From: an uncultured bacterium
GTDB taxonomy: Bacteria > Bacteroidota > Ignavibacteria > Ignavibacteriales > Melioribacteraceae
DNA: 64,000 nt
Direction: 5' to 3'
Assembly: GCA_937936675.1 (NCBI GenBank)
Contig: CALDDL010000352.1
Coordinates: 5,316-69,315 of the forward strand
Shown here: positions 17,776 through 26,836 of the stretch, piece by piece
How positions within the stretch are numbered: position 1 is the stretch's first letter
How the letters are laid out: each line of letters begins with the position of its first letter
Notes under the pieces: generated by a model
Seen by the model: only the letters and a program-made list of their open reading frames with translations
Database searches by the model: none
What the model was told of the DNA's origin: nothing
Position numbers and translations under genes: made by a program

Positions 17776-19176
17776 TTAATTTTTATATTCATTTTTTATT
17801 TTTATAAGGTATTCAAAAGCTGCCTCATATTCATTTGGGATTTCTCCCTCTAAGATTGCTTCTTCAATTCTCGATTTTACAATACCAACCGTTTTTGATG
17901 GCTTTATATCTAATACTTTCATTATTTCATCTCCCCTCACGGGCGATTGAAATGCTCTGAGTTTATCTTTCTCCCTAACTTCACGGACACGACTCATAAC
18001 CTTTTCATAATTCTCTAAGTATTTTGTAACTTTATTCGGATTCTTGCTTGTGATATCTGCTCGGCATAAAGTAATTAAATCATCCAATTCTTCATCGGCT
18101 TGAACAATAAGTCTTCTGATTGCCGAATCTGTTACATCATCATCTACTAAGGCAATTGGACGAAGATGAAGTCTTATAAGTTTCTTTATATATTCAATTT
18201 TATGCAATGGTAATTTCAGTTTTTCGAAAACCGATTTCATCATCCTTGCGCCCATCTCTTCGTGTCCGTGGAATGTCCACCCAATCCCTTCTACAAATCT
18301 TTTCGTCTGTGGTTTTGCTATATCATGTACTAATGCTGCGAACCTAAGCCAAACATCATCTGTTACTTTACTAATATTATCCACTACAATACATGTATGC
18401 TGAAATACATCCTTATGATGGTAATCTTTTCTTTGCTCCACTCCTCCCATTATCGAAATTTCAGGAAATACTATCGACATTACTCCAGTTTCATACATTA
18501 ATTTTAATCCTATCGATGGTCGAGCCGATGATAGAATTTTTAAAAACTCTTCAGTAATTCTTTCCTGTGCAACTATTGAAAGCCTCTCTTTCATTTCACT
18601 TGCGGCAATCTTTATTTCATCTACTACATCGAACTCCAAATTAGAAGCGAATCTAAATGCCCTCATTATACGCAAAGGATCATCATCAAATGTTACCATC
18701 GGATCAATTGGTGTTCTTAATATTTTTTTCTCTATATCTTCTAAACCATTATATGTATCAATAAGTTCACCAAAATCATTTTTGTTCAAAGATATCGCTA
18801 AAGTATTTATCGTAAAATCTCTTCTTTTTATATCTTGCAAGAAAGTTCCTCTTTCTACTTTTGGATTGCGACTAGCTCTATCATAAGATTCTTCCCTCGC
18901 TCCTACGAATTCTAAGAAATAATCCTCATGCTGAAATTGTGCTGTACCAAAAGTCTTATAAATAACTACCTTCTTCTCGTTGAGTTTTTTTGATATTTCC
19001 TTTGCAAATTGCACTCCATCGCCAACTATAAGAAAGTCAAATTCCTTTTTATCTCTCCCTAAGAATAGATCTCTTACAAATCCGCCAACTATATATACTT
19101 TCTCTTCTCTCTTTGTTGCTAATTTTGAAAATTTTATTAAGAATGAATATTTCTCTAATTTTTCTTTTAAATTCAT
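17776..19176 (-). CDS. cca: tRNA nucleotidyltransferase (CCA-adding type) with HD domain
   Basis: The 466-residue protein starts with a class II nucleotidyltransferase head (VYIVGGFVRDLFLGR) and contains the RRDFTINTLAIS motif and the neck DDDPLRIMRAFRFAS. An HD phosphohydrolase domain follows (HHKDVFQHTC and LVHDIAKP). This is the arrangement of bacterial CCA-adding enzymes. One oddity: the catalytic DxD pair reads EFD (Glu45, Asp47), so the first carboxylate is Glu. Both tRNA genes seen in this window lack an encoded CCA, so the organism needs such an enzyme. Poly(A) polymerase or an A-only enzyme cannot be ruled out. Confidence 0.85.
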   Translation of the reverse strand: MNLKEKLEKYSFLIKFSKLATKREEKVYIVGGFVRDLFLGRDKKEFDFLIVGDGVQFAKEISKKLNEKKVVIYKTFGTAQFQHEDYFLEFVGAREESYDRASRNPKVERGTFLQDIKRRDFTINTLAISLNKNDFGELIDTYNGLEDIEKKILRTPIDPMVTFDDDPLRIMRAFRFASNLEFDVVDEIKIAASEMKERLSIVAQERITEEFLKILSSARPSIGLKLMYETGVMSIVFPEISIMGGVEQRKDYHHKDVFQHTCIVVDNISKVTDDVWLRFAALVHDIAKPQTKRFVEGIGWTFHGHEEMGARMMKSVFEKLKLPLHKIEYIKKLIRLHLRPIALVDDDVTDSAIRRLIVQADEELDDLITLCRADITSKNPNKVTKYLENYEKVMSRVREVREKDKLRAFQSPVRGDEIMKVLDIKPSKTVGIVKSRIEEAILEGEIPNEYEAAFEYLIKIKNEYKN

Positions 19177-19190
19177 TTTTATTTTCTATA

Positions 19191-21353
19191 TTATCTCAAT
19201 TTTTCATTTATGGACAAAATCATTTTATTGTTTTCTTCTATCTCATAATTAAAAAATGAATTTTTATTTAGTCTCAGAGATTCCTTTGAATAGAATTCTG
19301 ACTTATTTATCTCTCCGATATTAAAAAAGTATTTGCTTGTCTTTAAAAAAGCATATCCCAATAAACTACTATTAATATCTATGTTTTTTATATTATCTTC
19401 TATTATATTCGAATATTCTTTTCTTCCACCTGCCAAATCAATAATTTCAATTGCCACTTCGACAGGGATATCTCCATACTGAATGCTTCTTAATAATTCT
19501 ATTTTCTCTTTTGATTTGCCAAAATAATAATTACTAAATGAATTCGGAGTTTTTTCTAATATATATTTTAATGTATTCGCGTATGTTGAATAATTAATGT
19601 TGGGCGAATTTTCAATTAATTTATTGAGATTACTTATAGCAGAATCTACCTTACTTTCTAATCCATATAGCTCTGCATTTCTTAACCAATAATTATACTC
19701 GTATCTTGAACCTATGAAATATTTTTCTTGCGATATGAAATATTTATGAGCCTCCACTATTCTTTTATTATAAACAAGTGAATTGATATAATAATTTAAA
19801 TAGCTGTAATTATTTGTTCTACGATATAGTTTTCTAAATATATCAGAAGCCGAATCATAATCTTTATTTTGAAATAATATTATCCCTCTTTCAAATTCCT
19901 TTGCGGCAAAGCGTGGACAAATCTTTTTAAATATTGTCTGACCGCCAAAATAAAGTAAAGAATAGTTTTTATCGTATCCATATCCTAGATTATCCAAATA
20001 CTTTATATACTCTTCACTTAATTGAGAAATATTTTTTTTGTAAATATCTTGAAACGCACCGTTTTTATACAACATTATTAATTTTACGTTTCCATATTTT
20101 TCAAAAATAAATTTTAAGAATGAACCAGAGACCACATAAGAAATAGAAGAATAATTACCAAAGAAACTAAATCCCGAAAACAAATCTTCTATTTTTATTG
20201 GGTACGTTTTAATAATCTGATATGCAGCGTAATGAATCGGTACTCCTGCAAAATCATTTTCTATTGCCATTGCCAAACCTTCTAATAAAGCCGGATTAAA
20301 ATGATACGGTAGTTTCAAAAATGAATTGCTAAGCGAATAACTTATCGCATGAACTAACTCATGTTTCAAAGTTCTATCTATCGAATGTTTGGTAATATAT
20401 ATCTGCTTCTGCCATGGTTTAGCTATATCGGCATTTACAGAACCAATAAATTCTCCTTTTTCAATGTCATTATTAAAAATATAGGAATCAATTTTAATCT
20501 CTTCTTTTATTCCTAATACATTCCTTATTTCAGAATAATAATATTCATGCAATAAGGGTAAATATAATCTTTCAAAATCATTTTCATTACTTTCATAATA
20601 GATATTAAAATGCGCAGTTTGCCTCATTGAACTGAAATGATTATTCAATACATTTTTTGTAATAGAAAATCCTAATACTCCTTTTATTGGAATGTTAAAA
20701 ACAAATATTACAAGGCAAAATATTATTAAATATATTTTCGCATTTCGGAAATCCCGGATATATTTATACAAAAATAAAGCAATTGAAAATAAAACAACAT
20801 TTAGAAAACGAAATAATAATAATCGAGTATCTATTGAAATGTTTTCATCATATATCGTTCCGGGAAAATATCCGAATATCAGATTATAAAACTTAAATCC
20901 GGGATTAAAATAAATCTCAATAAGCGGGCTAATTAATAAAAGTAATGTAATTACTAATAATATTAACGTAGCTTTATAACTTTTATAGAAGAGCGATATG
21001 TATATACCAAAAGTAATTCCGAATAATAAATTAGGGACTGCAATAACTAGAAAGAAAAATATCCCCTCTCCAAAAGGACACTCAGATAAAAATATTGTAG
21101 ATAAAACTCCGAATAGAAATGGTAATGCAATTAACAATAACAAAACAAGATAATTACTTTTCCGGAATTGAATAACTCCCATGTTCTGATAATATTTGAT
21201 AACATATACAGCAGAAAAGAAAAATATAATAACGGAATTAATTGCCGAGAACTCGAAATGCAATGTATTAGTCAAAGGGAATGATACAATAATAAATTGC
21301 AGAATAACCAAAATACCAAAGAAGAAAATCTTGTATCTTTTATTTTTATTCAA
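19191..21353 (-). CDS. Polytopic membrane protein with HExxH (peptidase MA-like) and TPR regions
   Basis: The 720-residue protein falls into three parts. The first approximately 230 residues hold about seven hydrophobic segments. A middle region has TLKHELVHAISYSLSN (HExxH zinc motif, near residue 330) followed about 25 residues later by NPALLEGLAMAIEND, whose EG...E supplies a likely third ligand; this is the gluzincin pattern of the peptidase MA family. The C-terminal 250 residues carry TPR-like helical pairs (FERGIILFQNKDYDSASDIF and following). The orientation with the zinc site outside the cytoplasm is inferred. The substrate is unknown. It follows murA with no gap (21354/21353), so it may be co-expressed with cell-wall synthesis. 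Confidence 0.65.
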   Translation of the reverse strand: MNKNKRYKIFFFGILVILQFIIVSFPLTNTLHFEFSAINSVIIFFFSAVYVIKYYQNMGVIQFRKSNYLVLLLLIALPFLFGVLSTIFLSECPFGEGIFFFLVIAVPNLLFGITFGIYISLFYKSYKATLILLVITLLLLISPLIEIYFNPGFKFYNLIFGYFPGTIYDENISIDTRLLLFRFLNVVLFSIALFLYKYIRDFRNAKIYLIIFCLVIFVFNIPIKGVLGFSITKNVLNNHFSSMRQTAHFNIYYESNENDFERLYLPLLHEYYYSEIRNVLGIKEEIKIDSYIFNNDIEKGEFIGSVNADIAKPWQKQIYITKHSIDRTLKHELVHAISYSLSNSFLKLPYHFNPALLEGLAMAIENDFAGVPIHYAAYQIIKTYPIKIEDLFSGFSFFGNYSSISYVVSGSFLKFIFEKYGNVKLIMLYKNGAFQDIYKKNISQLSEEYIKYLDNLGYGYDKNYSLLYFGGQTIFKKICPRFAAKEFERGIILFQNKDYDSASDIFRKLYRRTNNYSYLNYYINSLVYNKRIVEAHKYFISQEKYFIGSRYEYNYWLRNAELYGLESKVDSAISNLNKLIENSPNINYSTYANTLKYILEKTPNSFSNYYFGKSKEKIELLRSIQYGDIPVEVAIEIIDLAGGRKEYSNIIEDNIKNIDINSSLLGYAFLKTSKYFFNIGEINKSEFYSKESLRLNKNSFFNYEIEENNKMILSINEKLR

Positions 21354-22619
21354 TTAATAATCCGTTGTACTAACTCTTTTAATATTCGCACCCAATTGTG
21401 TTAGCTTATCCTCAATTTTTTGATAACCTCTATCTAAATGGTATATTCTAAGAACTTCAGTTTCTCCTTCGGCAGCTAATCCCGCAAGAACAAGTGAGGC
21501 ACTCGCTCTAAGATCTGTTGACATCACTTTTGCACCTTTTAAACCTTTAACCCCCCTAATCACTGCACTATTATTAGTAACTTGGATATTTGCACCTAGT
21601 CGGTTTAATTCCGGTACATGACTAAAACGATCATGATAAATTGTATCTGTAACAGTCGATGTACCTTTAGCAATCGACATGAGCGCACTCCATTGAGCTT
21701 GCATATCAGTCGGAAAACCTGGATAAATTGAAGTAGTAACGTCCACTCCTTTTAATTCTAAATCTCTTGAATCTATCTTTAAACCATAATTTGTATATTC
21801 GATTTTTGTACCGGTCTCTTCAATCTTTGCGAGTATTGCATCAAGGTGAGTTATATTTTTATATTCAATTTCGATTGACCCTTTCGTAATCATTCCCGTA
21901 ATTAATAATGTTCCTGCCTCAATGCGATCAGCAATGTTTTCTATCTCAACATCCTTAAGATTATCAACTCCCTCTATCTCTATATTAGCAGTTCCAATAC
22001 CGGATATCTTAGCACCCATTTTGATTAGATATTCTGCGAGTAAAGTAATTTCAGGCTCTATTGCAGCATTTGAAATTAATGTAGTGCCTTTTGCTAATAC
22101 TGCCGCCATCATAGTATTTCCTGTAGCACCTACTGAAGAAATATCAAAATGAATTCTTTCCCCGATTAATTTTTTTGCCTTTGTAATTATGTAACCAGCT
22201 TCTAATTCTACTTCCGCACCTAATTTCTTTATCGCCTCAAGATGTAGATTTATTGGTCTGGGTCCCCAAGCGCATCCACCAGGTAATGAAACTTTTGCAT
22301 GACCATATCTTCCAAGCAAAGGTCCTAGTACATAAACAGATGCTCTCATTTTCTTTACATGTTCATAGGGTGCTTCGGTATTTACTAAATTTTTTGTATC
22401 GATTTCAAGTTTATGATTTTCGAATGTTAACTCCGCTCCTAAATGCTGAAGGAGCTTATTCATCGTAAAAATATCATTTACTTCAGGTATATTTGTGATT
22501 ATCGATTTGCCGCCATTAAGTATTGCCGCAGGCATTAATGCTAAGGCTGAATTTTTTGCTCCGCTTATTTTTACTCGACCTTCTAATCTTTTCCCGCCTT
22601 CAATTAAATATTTATCCAT
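21354..22619 (-). CDS. murA: UDP-N-acetylglucosamine 1-carboxyvinyltransferase
   Basis: It catalyses the first committed step of peptidoglycan synthesis, adding enolpyruvate from PEP to UDP-GlcNAc. The 421-residue length is typical. The N-terminus IEGGKRLEGRVKISGAKNSA carries the invariant Lys/Asn. The catalytic loop LPGGCAWGPRPINLHL keeps the fosfomycin-reactive Cys116. GFPTDMQAQWSAL (active-site Asp) and DLRASASLVLAGLAAEG near the C-terminus are also present. Because Cys116 is present, intrinsic fosfomycin resistance by Cys-to-Asp exchange is not expected. The Ser/Thr kinase gene lies 2 bases upstream. Confidence 0.97.
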   Translation of the reverse strand: MDKYLIEGGKRLEGRVKISGAKNSALALMPAAILNGGKSIITNIPEVNDIFTMNKLLQHLGAELTFENHKLEIDTKNLVNTEAPYEHVKKMRASVYVLGPLLGRYGHAKVSLPGGCAWGPRPINLHLEAIKKLGAEVELEAGYIITKAKKLIGERIHFDISSVGATGNTMMAAVLAKGTTLISNAAIEPEITLLAEYLIKMGAKISGIGTANIEIEGVDNLKDVEIENIADRIEAGTLLITGMITKGSIEIEYKNITHLDAILAKIEETGTKIEYTNYGLKIDSRDLELKGVDVTTSIYPGFPTDMQAQWSALMSIAKGTSTVTDTIYHDRFSHVPELNRLGANIQVTNNSAVIRGVKGLKGAKVMSTDLRASASLVLAGLAAEGETEVLRIYHLDRGYQKIEDKLTQLGANIKRVSTTDY

Positions 22620-22621
22620 AT

Positions 22622-24532
22622 TTATAATAATTTTATAATTGTTCCATTGATTCCTGCAATAAATATATCTCCGCTAGGACTAATTGCAAGTGAATTTAAA
22701 TTGCTATATACTTTTGTTTTTAACTGTTTCCAATTCTCACCGCTATCATTAGAAATTAATATTGTCCCTTTAATACCAAGAGCAATGACATAATTTTCAT
22801 TAATAAACTTAACCTTTTGTAAACCGCCCTGAATATTGATATTCTGTTTCTTCCAATTCCTACCATAATCGGTTGTTCGCAGAAGTGTCCCGTTCCCTCC
22901 TACTATTATACCATATCCGTTCATATTAAAATCGATCGATTTTAAATACGTATCGGAGTTTGAATCAATCTTGATCCATGTCTCTCCACTATCGGTAGTT
23001 TTTAGGATTGTCCCATCCCAGCCGACTGCAAATCCCGATTTGTCATCTGTAAAAACAATATCATAAAGTAGATTATCCGAATTGGTAATAACCTGCTTCC
23101 AATTCATACCACCATTCATAGTTTTTAATATAATTCCATTATTACCCGTAATGAAACCGAGATTTTCATTTTTGAAATAAATATTAAAAAACGTTATCCC
23201 GTCTCTCATCTGCATGGTTGGTACATCAATATATGATGCAAGATAATCTTTGCTCATTAAAAGAGTTGCTGAATCACCTACGACAAAACATTTTCCCGAA
23301 CGAAATGAGAATACATCGTTTAATAAAACTTTAGAATTGATATTTGCACTCTGCCAAGTTTTCCCTGTATCGCGAGATACCACAACAGTGCCAGAATCCC
23401 CGACTGCAAAACTCGTCTTTGAATCTGCAAATACTATTGAATTGAAATTACTATTTACATCGCTATTCAAACGATGAATTTTTTTATTGAATAATGAATC
23501 CCCCTCTTCTGCTAATAAAGATTCTACACTGTATTTCTTGAATTTTTCTAATTGATTACTTTTTAATAAACCATCAACTTGATTATAGACAAACCAAGAA
23601 AGACCTAATAATAAAACCAACATACCGGAGAACATAAGTATAGAATATAATTTTGTTCTTGGTGATGAATTAACTCTTTTTTGAAAATAACTTGTTTGAA
23701 GTTTCGAGACATTTTTTTCTAATTCTGCCAAATCACTTTGAACATCTTCGCAATCGAGATAACGTGAATTGGGATTCTTATCCATCATCTTAAGAATAAT
23801 TTTGTCTAAAACATCGGGTGTATTTGAAATTAAATCCCCAATCCTTGTTGGTTTCTTTTTAATTTGAGCTTCCATAATTTCATATTCAGTCTCAAAATTA
23901 AAAGGAGGATTACCTGCCGCCATTTCATATAAAGTACAGCCCAATGAATAAACATCGCTTAAATGCGTTACATCTAATCCTTTAACCTGTTCAGGACTCA
24001 TATAGAAAACTGTCCCAACTTTTGATCCGGTCTTTGTAAGATCTTTATCGAATAATGATTTTGAAATACCAAAATCCATTATCTTCGTTATACCTTCTTT
24101 ATTAAGCATTATATTTGAAGGCTTTATATCGCGGTGAACAAATCCTTTCTTATGAGCATAACCAAGCCCATATAATACCTGCCTCATAATATATATTATA
24201 TCATAAAGGTGAATTCTACCCTGTCTCTGTAAAACTTTATCTAAACTCTCTCCCTCTACGTATTCCATTACAATACCAAGGAAATCACTATATTCTATAA
24301 ATCCATATACAGTAACAATATTAGGATGAGATAATTTAGCATGGTTTTTTGCTTCTCTTTTGAAACGATCAATAAAACGAATTTTATCAGTCATCTGTGG
24401 TGTTAACATTTTGATCGCTACATATCGATCTAGCTTTGTATCATAAGCCTTATAAACAATTCCCATTCCTCCTTTACCAAGAACAGAAACTATTTTATAA
24501 TTATCAATTGTCTTACCAATTAGATTTTCCAT
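22622..24532 (-). CDS. PknB-like Ser/Thr protein kinase with extracytoplasmic Ycf48-like repeats
   Basis: The 636-residue protein has an N-terminal Hanks-type kinase domain (about 12-270) with glycine loop GKGGMGIVYKAY, Lys41, catalytic loop HRDIKPSN (133-140), DFG at 153-155 and MSPEQVKGLDVTHLSDVYSLG. All catalytic residues are present. One membrane helix (about 293-316) follows, then a C-terminal region of repeated units of the type AVGDSGTVVVSRDTGKTW, seen at least five times. These are BNR/Ycf48-like beta-propeller blades. The layout suggests a sensor with an outer propeller instead of the PASTA domains of PknB. It is the first gene of a unit with murA directly behind, so regulation of cell-wall synthesis is a reasonable guess only. 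Confidence 0.9.
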   Translation of the reverse strand: MENLIGKTIDNYKIVSVLGKGGMGIVYKAYDTKLDRYVAIKMLTPQMTDKIRFIDRFKREAKNHAKLSHPNIVTVYGFIEYSDFLGIVMEYVEGESLDKVLQRQGRIHLYDIIYIMRQVLYGLGYAHKKGFVHRDIKPSNIMLNKEGITKIMDFGISKSLFDKDLTKTGSKVGTVFYMSPEQVKGLDVTHLSDVYSLGCTLYEMAAGNPPFNFETEYEIMEAQIKKKPTRIGDLISNTPDVLDKIILKMMDKNPNSRYLDCEDVQSDLAELEKNVSKLQTSYFQKRVNSSPRTKLYSILMFSGMLVLLLGLSWFVYNQVDGLLKSNQLEKFKKYSVESLLAEEGDSLFNKKIHRLNSDVNSNFNSIVFADSKTSFAVGDSGTVVVSRDTGKTWQSANINSKVLLNDVFSFRSGKCFVVGDSATLLMSKDYLASYIDVPTMQMRDGITFFNIYFKNENLGFITGNNGIILKTMNGGMNWKQVITNSDNLLYDIVFTDDKSGFAVGWDGTILKTTDSGETWIKIDSNSDTYLKSIDFNMNGYGIIVGGNGTLLRTTDYGRNWKKQNINIQGGLQKVKFINENYVIALGIKGTILISNDSGENWKQLKTKVYSNLNSLAISPSGDIFIAGINGTIIKLL

Positions 24533-24646
24533 ACACCTTTGGATTTAATAATGTATAAATATAAAGATTGTTAGACATAAAATGAGAATAATTTTGAGTA
24601 AAATCATATTATATTCCGAAAATTAATAAATGAGAGTTTAAGATTC

Positions 24647-24675
24647 TTGATTTTTCGTAAATATAGAGTTAATTT
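24647..24675 (+). promoter_or_regulatory. Probable promoter of tRNA-Leu(UAG) and tig-clpP
   Basis: TTGATT at 24647-24652 is followed after 17 bases by TAATTT at 24670-24675, 14 bases before the tRNA. It lies in the only non-coding stretch (24533-24689) between the divergent kinase and tRNA genes. AT-rich sequence makes chance matches common, so confidence is limited. Confidence 0.4.
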
Positions 24676-24689
24676 TATTATTCTTTTTT

Positions 24690-24772
24690 GCGAGAGTGGC
24701 GGAATTGGCAGACGCGCTAGACTTAGGATCTAGTATCCGTAGGATGTGGGGGTTCGAGTCCCCCCTTTCGTA
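24690..24772 (+). tRNA. tRNA-Leu (anticodon UAG)
   Basis: The 83-base class II tRNA has acceptor GCGAGAG pairing with CTTTCGT (two G-U pairs), D-arm TGGCGGAATTGGCAGA, anticodon stem CTAGA/TCTAG enclosing CTTAGGA (anticodon TAG), a variable arm, and T-arm GGGGG-TTCGAGT-CCCCC. Discriminator A is at 24772. CCA is not encoded. The tig ribosome site follows after only 27 bases, so the tRNA and tig-clpP may share a transcript. Confidence 0.96.
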
Positions 24773-24808
24773 CTAGTATTAAAATATAAAATCAAATACG
24801 AGGTTACG

Positions 24809-26101
24809 TTGGAAGTTGTAATTAAAGACCCTGTTAATAGTGTTCAAGAAATCGAAGTTACCATCCCTTATACCGAAATAACAGTTGATATCGAAAATGC
24901 CTACAAAGAAGAAAGTAAAAGAATTGAAATGCCCGGATTCCGTAAAGGTAAAGTCCCCATTTCAATGATCAAAAAAATGTATAAAGAAGCAATTGAATAC
25001 ACTGCAAGTGAAAAAATCGCTCAGAAAAAGTTCTGGGAGGTTATTGATGAATATAAATTGCAGCCAATCAGTACGCCTCAATTAACTGATATCGATTTCG
25101 TTCCTGATGAAAAATTATTCTTTAAAGTGAATTTCGAAATCAAACCTAAATTAGAACTAAAAGATTATACTAATCTTGAAATTGAAAAACCAATCTTCAA
25201 ACTTCGTCAAGAAGAAATTGATAAAGAAAAAGAACACCTTCTTAAAGCTCATATTCAATACAATCCTGCTGAGGTTATCGAGAATAAAGATTTTAGAATT
25301 ACAGTAAATTTACTTCGCACCGATAAAGATGGTGTTTCTATGGAGCAACCTCCAAGCGAAAATATTGTCATTCAACTTAATGACGAAAAAGTAAATAAAG
25401 ATATTGTCGAAAATGCAATTGGTAAAAAAGTAGGCGAATCTTTCTCTTTCTCATTTACCGATGAACATTATCATGGAGAAGAAAAACACGTTGAAGAATA
25501 TCATTATGTAGCAGAGATTACAAAAATTGAAAAGATCGAGTTCCCCGAACTTACCGATGATCTCGTTAAAACTGTAACTAAAAATAAAGCAAATAATGCT
25601 GCTGAATTAGAAGAACAAATTAAAGAAAATCTTTCAAAGTTCTACACTCAGCAATCGGAAGAGATTTATATCAATTCTTTACTCGATAAAATAGTTAAGA
25701 ATAACGATTTTGAAGCACCTAAAGGCTATGTTGATATGGTACATAAAAGATTTATTGAGATGGAAAGAAAAAATGCTGCTCGTTATGGCAATAAAAATTT
25801 CGATGAGAAAGCAGTATCTGAATACTATCGTCCTCGTTCTCTTTGGAATGCTAAATGGCAGATAATTTTAGAAAACCTTTCCGAAAAAGAAAATATTAAA
25901 GTCGATGAATCTCAATTAGAAGAATTGGCTAAAGTTGAATCAGAAAAGACAGGTATCTCGATAGATAAATTAATGAATTACTATAAAGAGAATAATAGAA
26001 TAGATGCACTTCTTGAAGAGAAAGTGATGGATTTTCTTAAATCAAACAATAAACCAATTGAAATTGATGCAGAAGAAAAATCTAAAAAGGATAAAGAATA
26101 A
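24809..26101 (+). CDS. tig: Trigger factor (ribosome-associated chaperone, peptidyl-prolyl isomerase)
   Basis: The 430-residue protein matches trigger factor. The N-terminal ribosome-binding domain holds the signature GFRKGKVP (here [15 protein letters not shown]), followed by a PPIase-like middle domain and a long Lys/Glu-rich helical C-terminal domain. The start is a TTG at 24809 with GAGG 5 bases upstream, giving [19 protein letters not shown] as the first strand. An in-frame ATG further upstream at 24746 lies inside the tRNA and is rejected. The middle domain has an odd His-rich insert ([16 protein letters not shown]), and the usual FKBP-type residues are weak, so PPIase activity may be lost. 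The stop overlaps the clpP ATG (TAATG). Confidence 0.92.
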   Translation: MEVVIKDPVNSVQEIEVTIPYTEITVDIENAYKEESKRIEMPGFRKGKVPISMIKKMYKEAIEYTASEKIAQKKFWEVIDEYKLQPISTPQLTDIDFVPDEKLFFKVNFEIKPKLELKDYTNLEIEKPIFKLRQEEIDKEKEHLLKAHIQYNPAEVIENKDFRITVNLLRTDKDGVSMEQPPSENIVIQLNDEKVNKDIVENAIGKKVGESFSFSFTDEHYHGEEKHVEEYHYVAEITKIEKIEFPELTDDLVKTVTKNKANNAAELEEQIKENLSKFYTQQSEEIYINSLLDKIVKNNDFEAPKGYVDMVHKRFIEMERKNAARYGNKNFDEKAVSEYYRPRSLWNAKWQIILENLSEKENIKVDESQLEELAKVESEKTGISIDKLMNYYKENNRIDALLEEKVMDFLKSNNKPIEIDAEEKSKKDKE

Positions 26102-26727
26102 TGAAACCAGAGATTTATAATCAACTCGTTCCTTATGTAATTGAACAAACCGGACGCGGCGAACGTGGTATGGATATATTTTCTCGACTTTTAAGAGAAA
26201 GAATTATTTTCCTAGGTACTCCGGTAGATGACCATATAGCAAGTTTAATTGTTGCTCAATTATTATTTCTTGAAGCTGAAGATGCCGAAAAAGATATATT
26301 CTTATATATAAATTCTCCGGGCGGGAGTGTATCGGCTGGTTTAGCAATCTATGATACCATGAATTATATTAAAAATGATGTAGCTACTATTTGCGTTGGT
26401 TTGGCTGCCAGCATGGGTGCAGTACTTCTTGCAGGCGGTGCTGCTAATAAACGTTCTGCTCTTCCTAATTCAAGAATTATGATTCATCAGCCTTGGGTAG
26501 GCGGGCTTCAAGGTCAAACTACCGATATTGAAATTCATGCTAGAGAAATGATTAAAACCCGCGAAACTATCTATAAGATATTAGCGAAACACTCTGGCAA
26601 AGCTATGGAACAAATCACTAAAGATTGTGAAAGAGATTTCTATCTTAGTTCGGCAGAAGCTAAAGATTATAAACTTATTGACAATGTTCTTGAAAATAGA
26701 ATTATTCCCACAAAAGATACAAAGTAA
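26101..26727 (+). CDS. clpP: ATP-dependent Clp protease proteolytic subunit
   Basis: The 208-residue protein has the full ClpP triad: Ser104 in [11 protein letters not shown], His129 in [11 protein letters not shown] and Asp179 in [12 protein letters not shown]. The oxyanion segment [15 protein letters not shown] is also present. It assembles as a tetradecamer that works with ClpX or ClpA/C ATPases. Those are not in the window: the usual tig-clpP-clpX order stops here with a terminator, so clpX must lie elsewhere. Translation is coupled to tig through a one-base overlap. Confidence 0.97.
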   Translation: MKPEIYNQLVPYVIEQTGRGERGMDIFSRLLRERIIFLGTPVDDHIASLIVAQLLFLEAEDAEKDIFLYINSPGGSVSAGLAIYDTMNYIKNDVATICVGLAASMGAVLLAGGAANKRSALPNSRIMIHQPWVGGLQGQTTDIEIHAREMIKTRETIYKILAKHSGKAMEQITKDCERDFYLSSAEAKDYKLIDNVLENRIIPTKDTK

Positions 26728-26730
26728 AAA

Positions 26731-26754
26731 AAGGGCTTTTAGCCCTTTTTTTTT
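26731..26754 (+). terminator. Rho-independent terminator after clpP
   Basis: AAGGGCT pairs with AGCCCTT around a TTT loop (26731-26747), followed by T through 26754. It starts 4 bases after the clpP stop and ends the tig-clpP transcript. Confidence 0.92.
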
Positions 26755-26836
26755 GTTTTGTTTCTCTTTCTTTCTTTAATCTATATATTTTTATTTAAAA
26801 TTACTTATTTTTGACTGATAAACAAATTGGCATATT

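Noticed and set aside
24746..24808. Upstream ATG for trigger factor
   Set aside because: It lies inside tRNA-Leu(UAG); the TTG at 24809 has a proper ribosome site and starts the conserved first strand.
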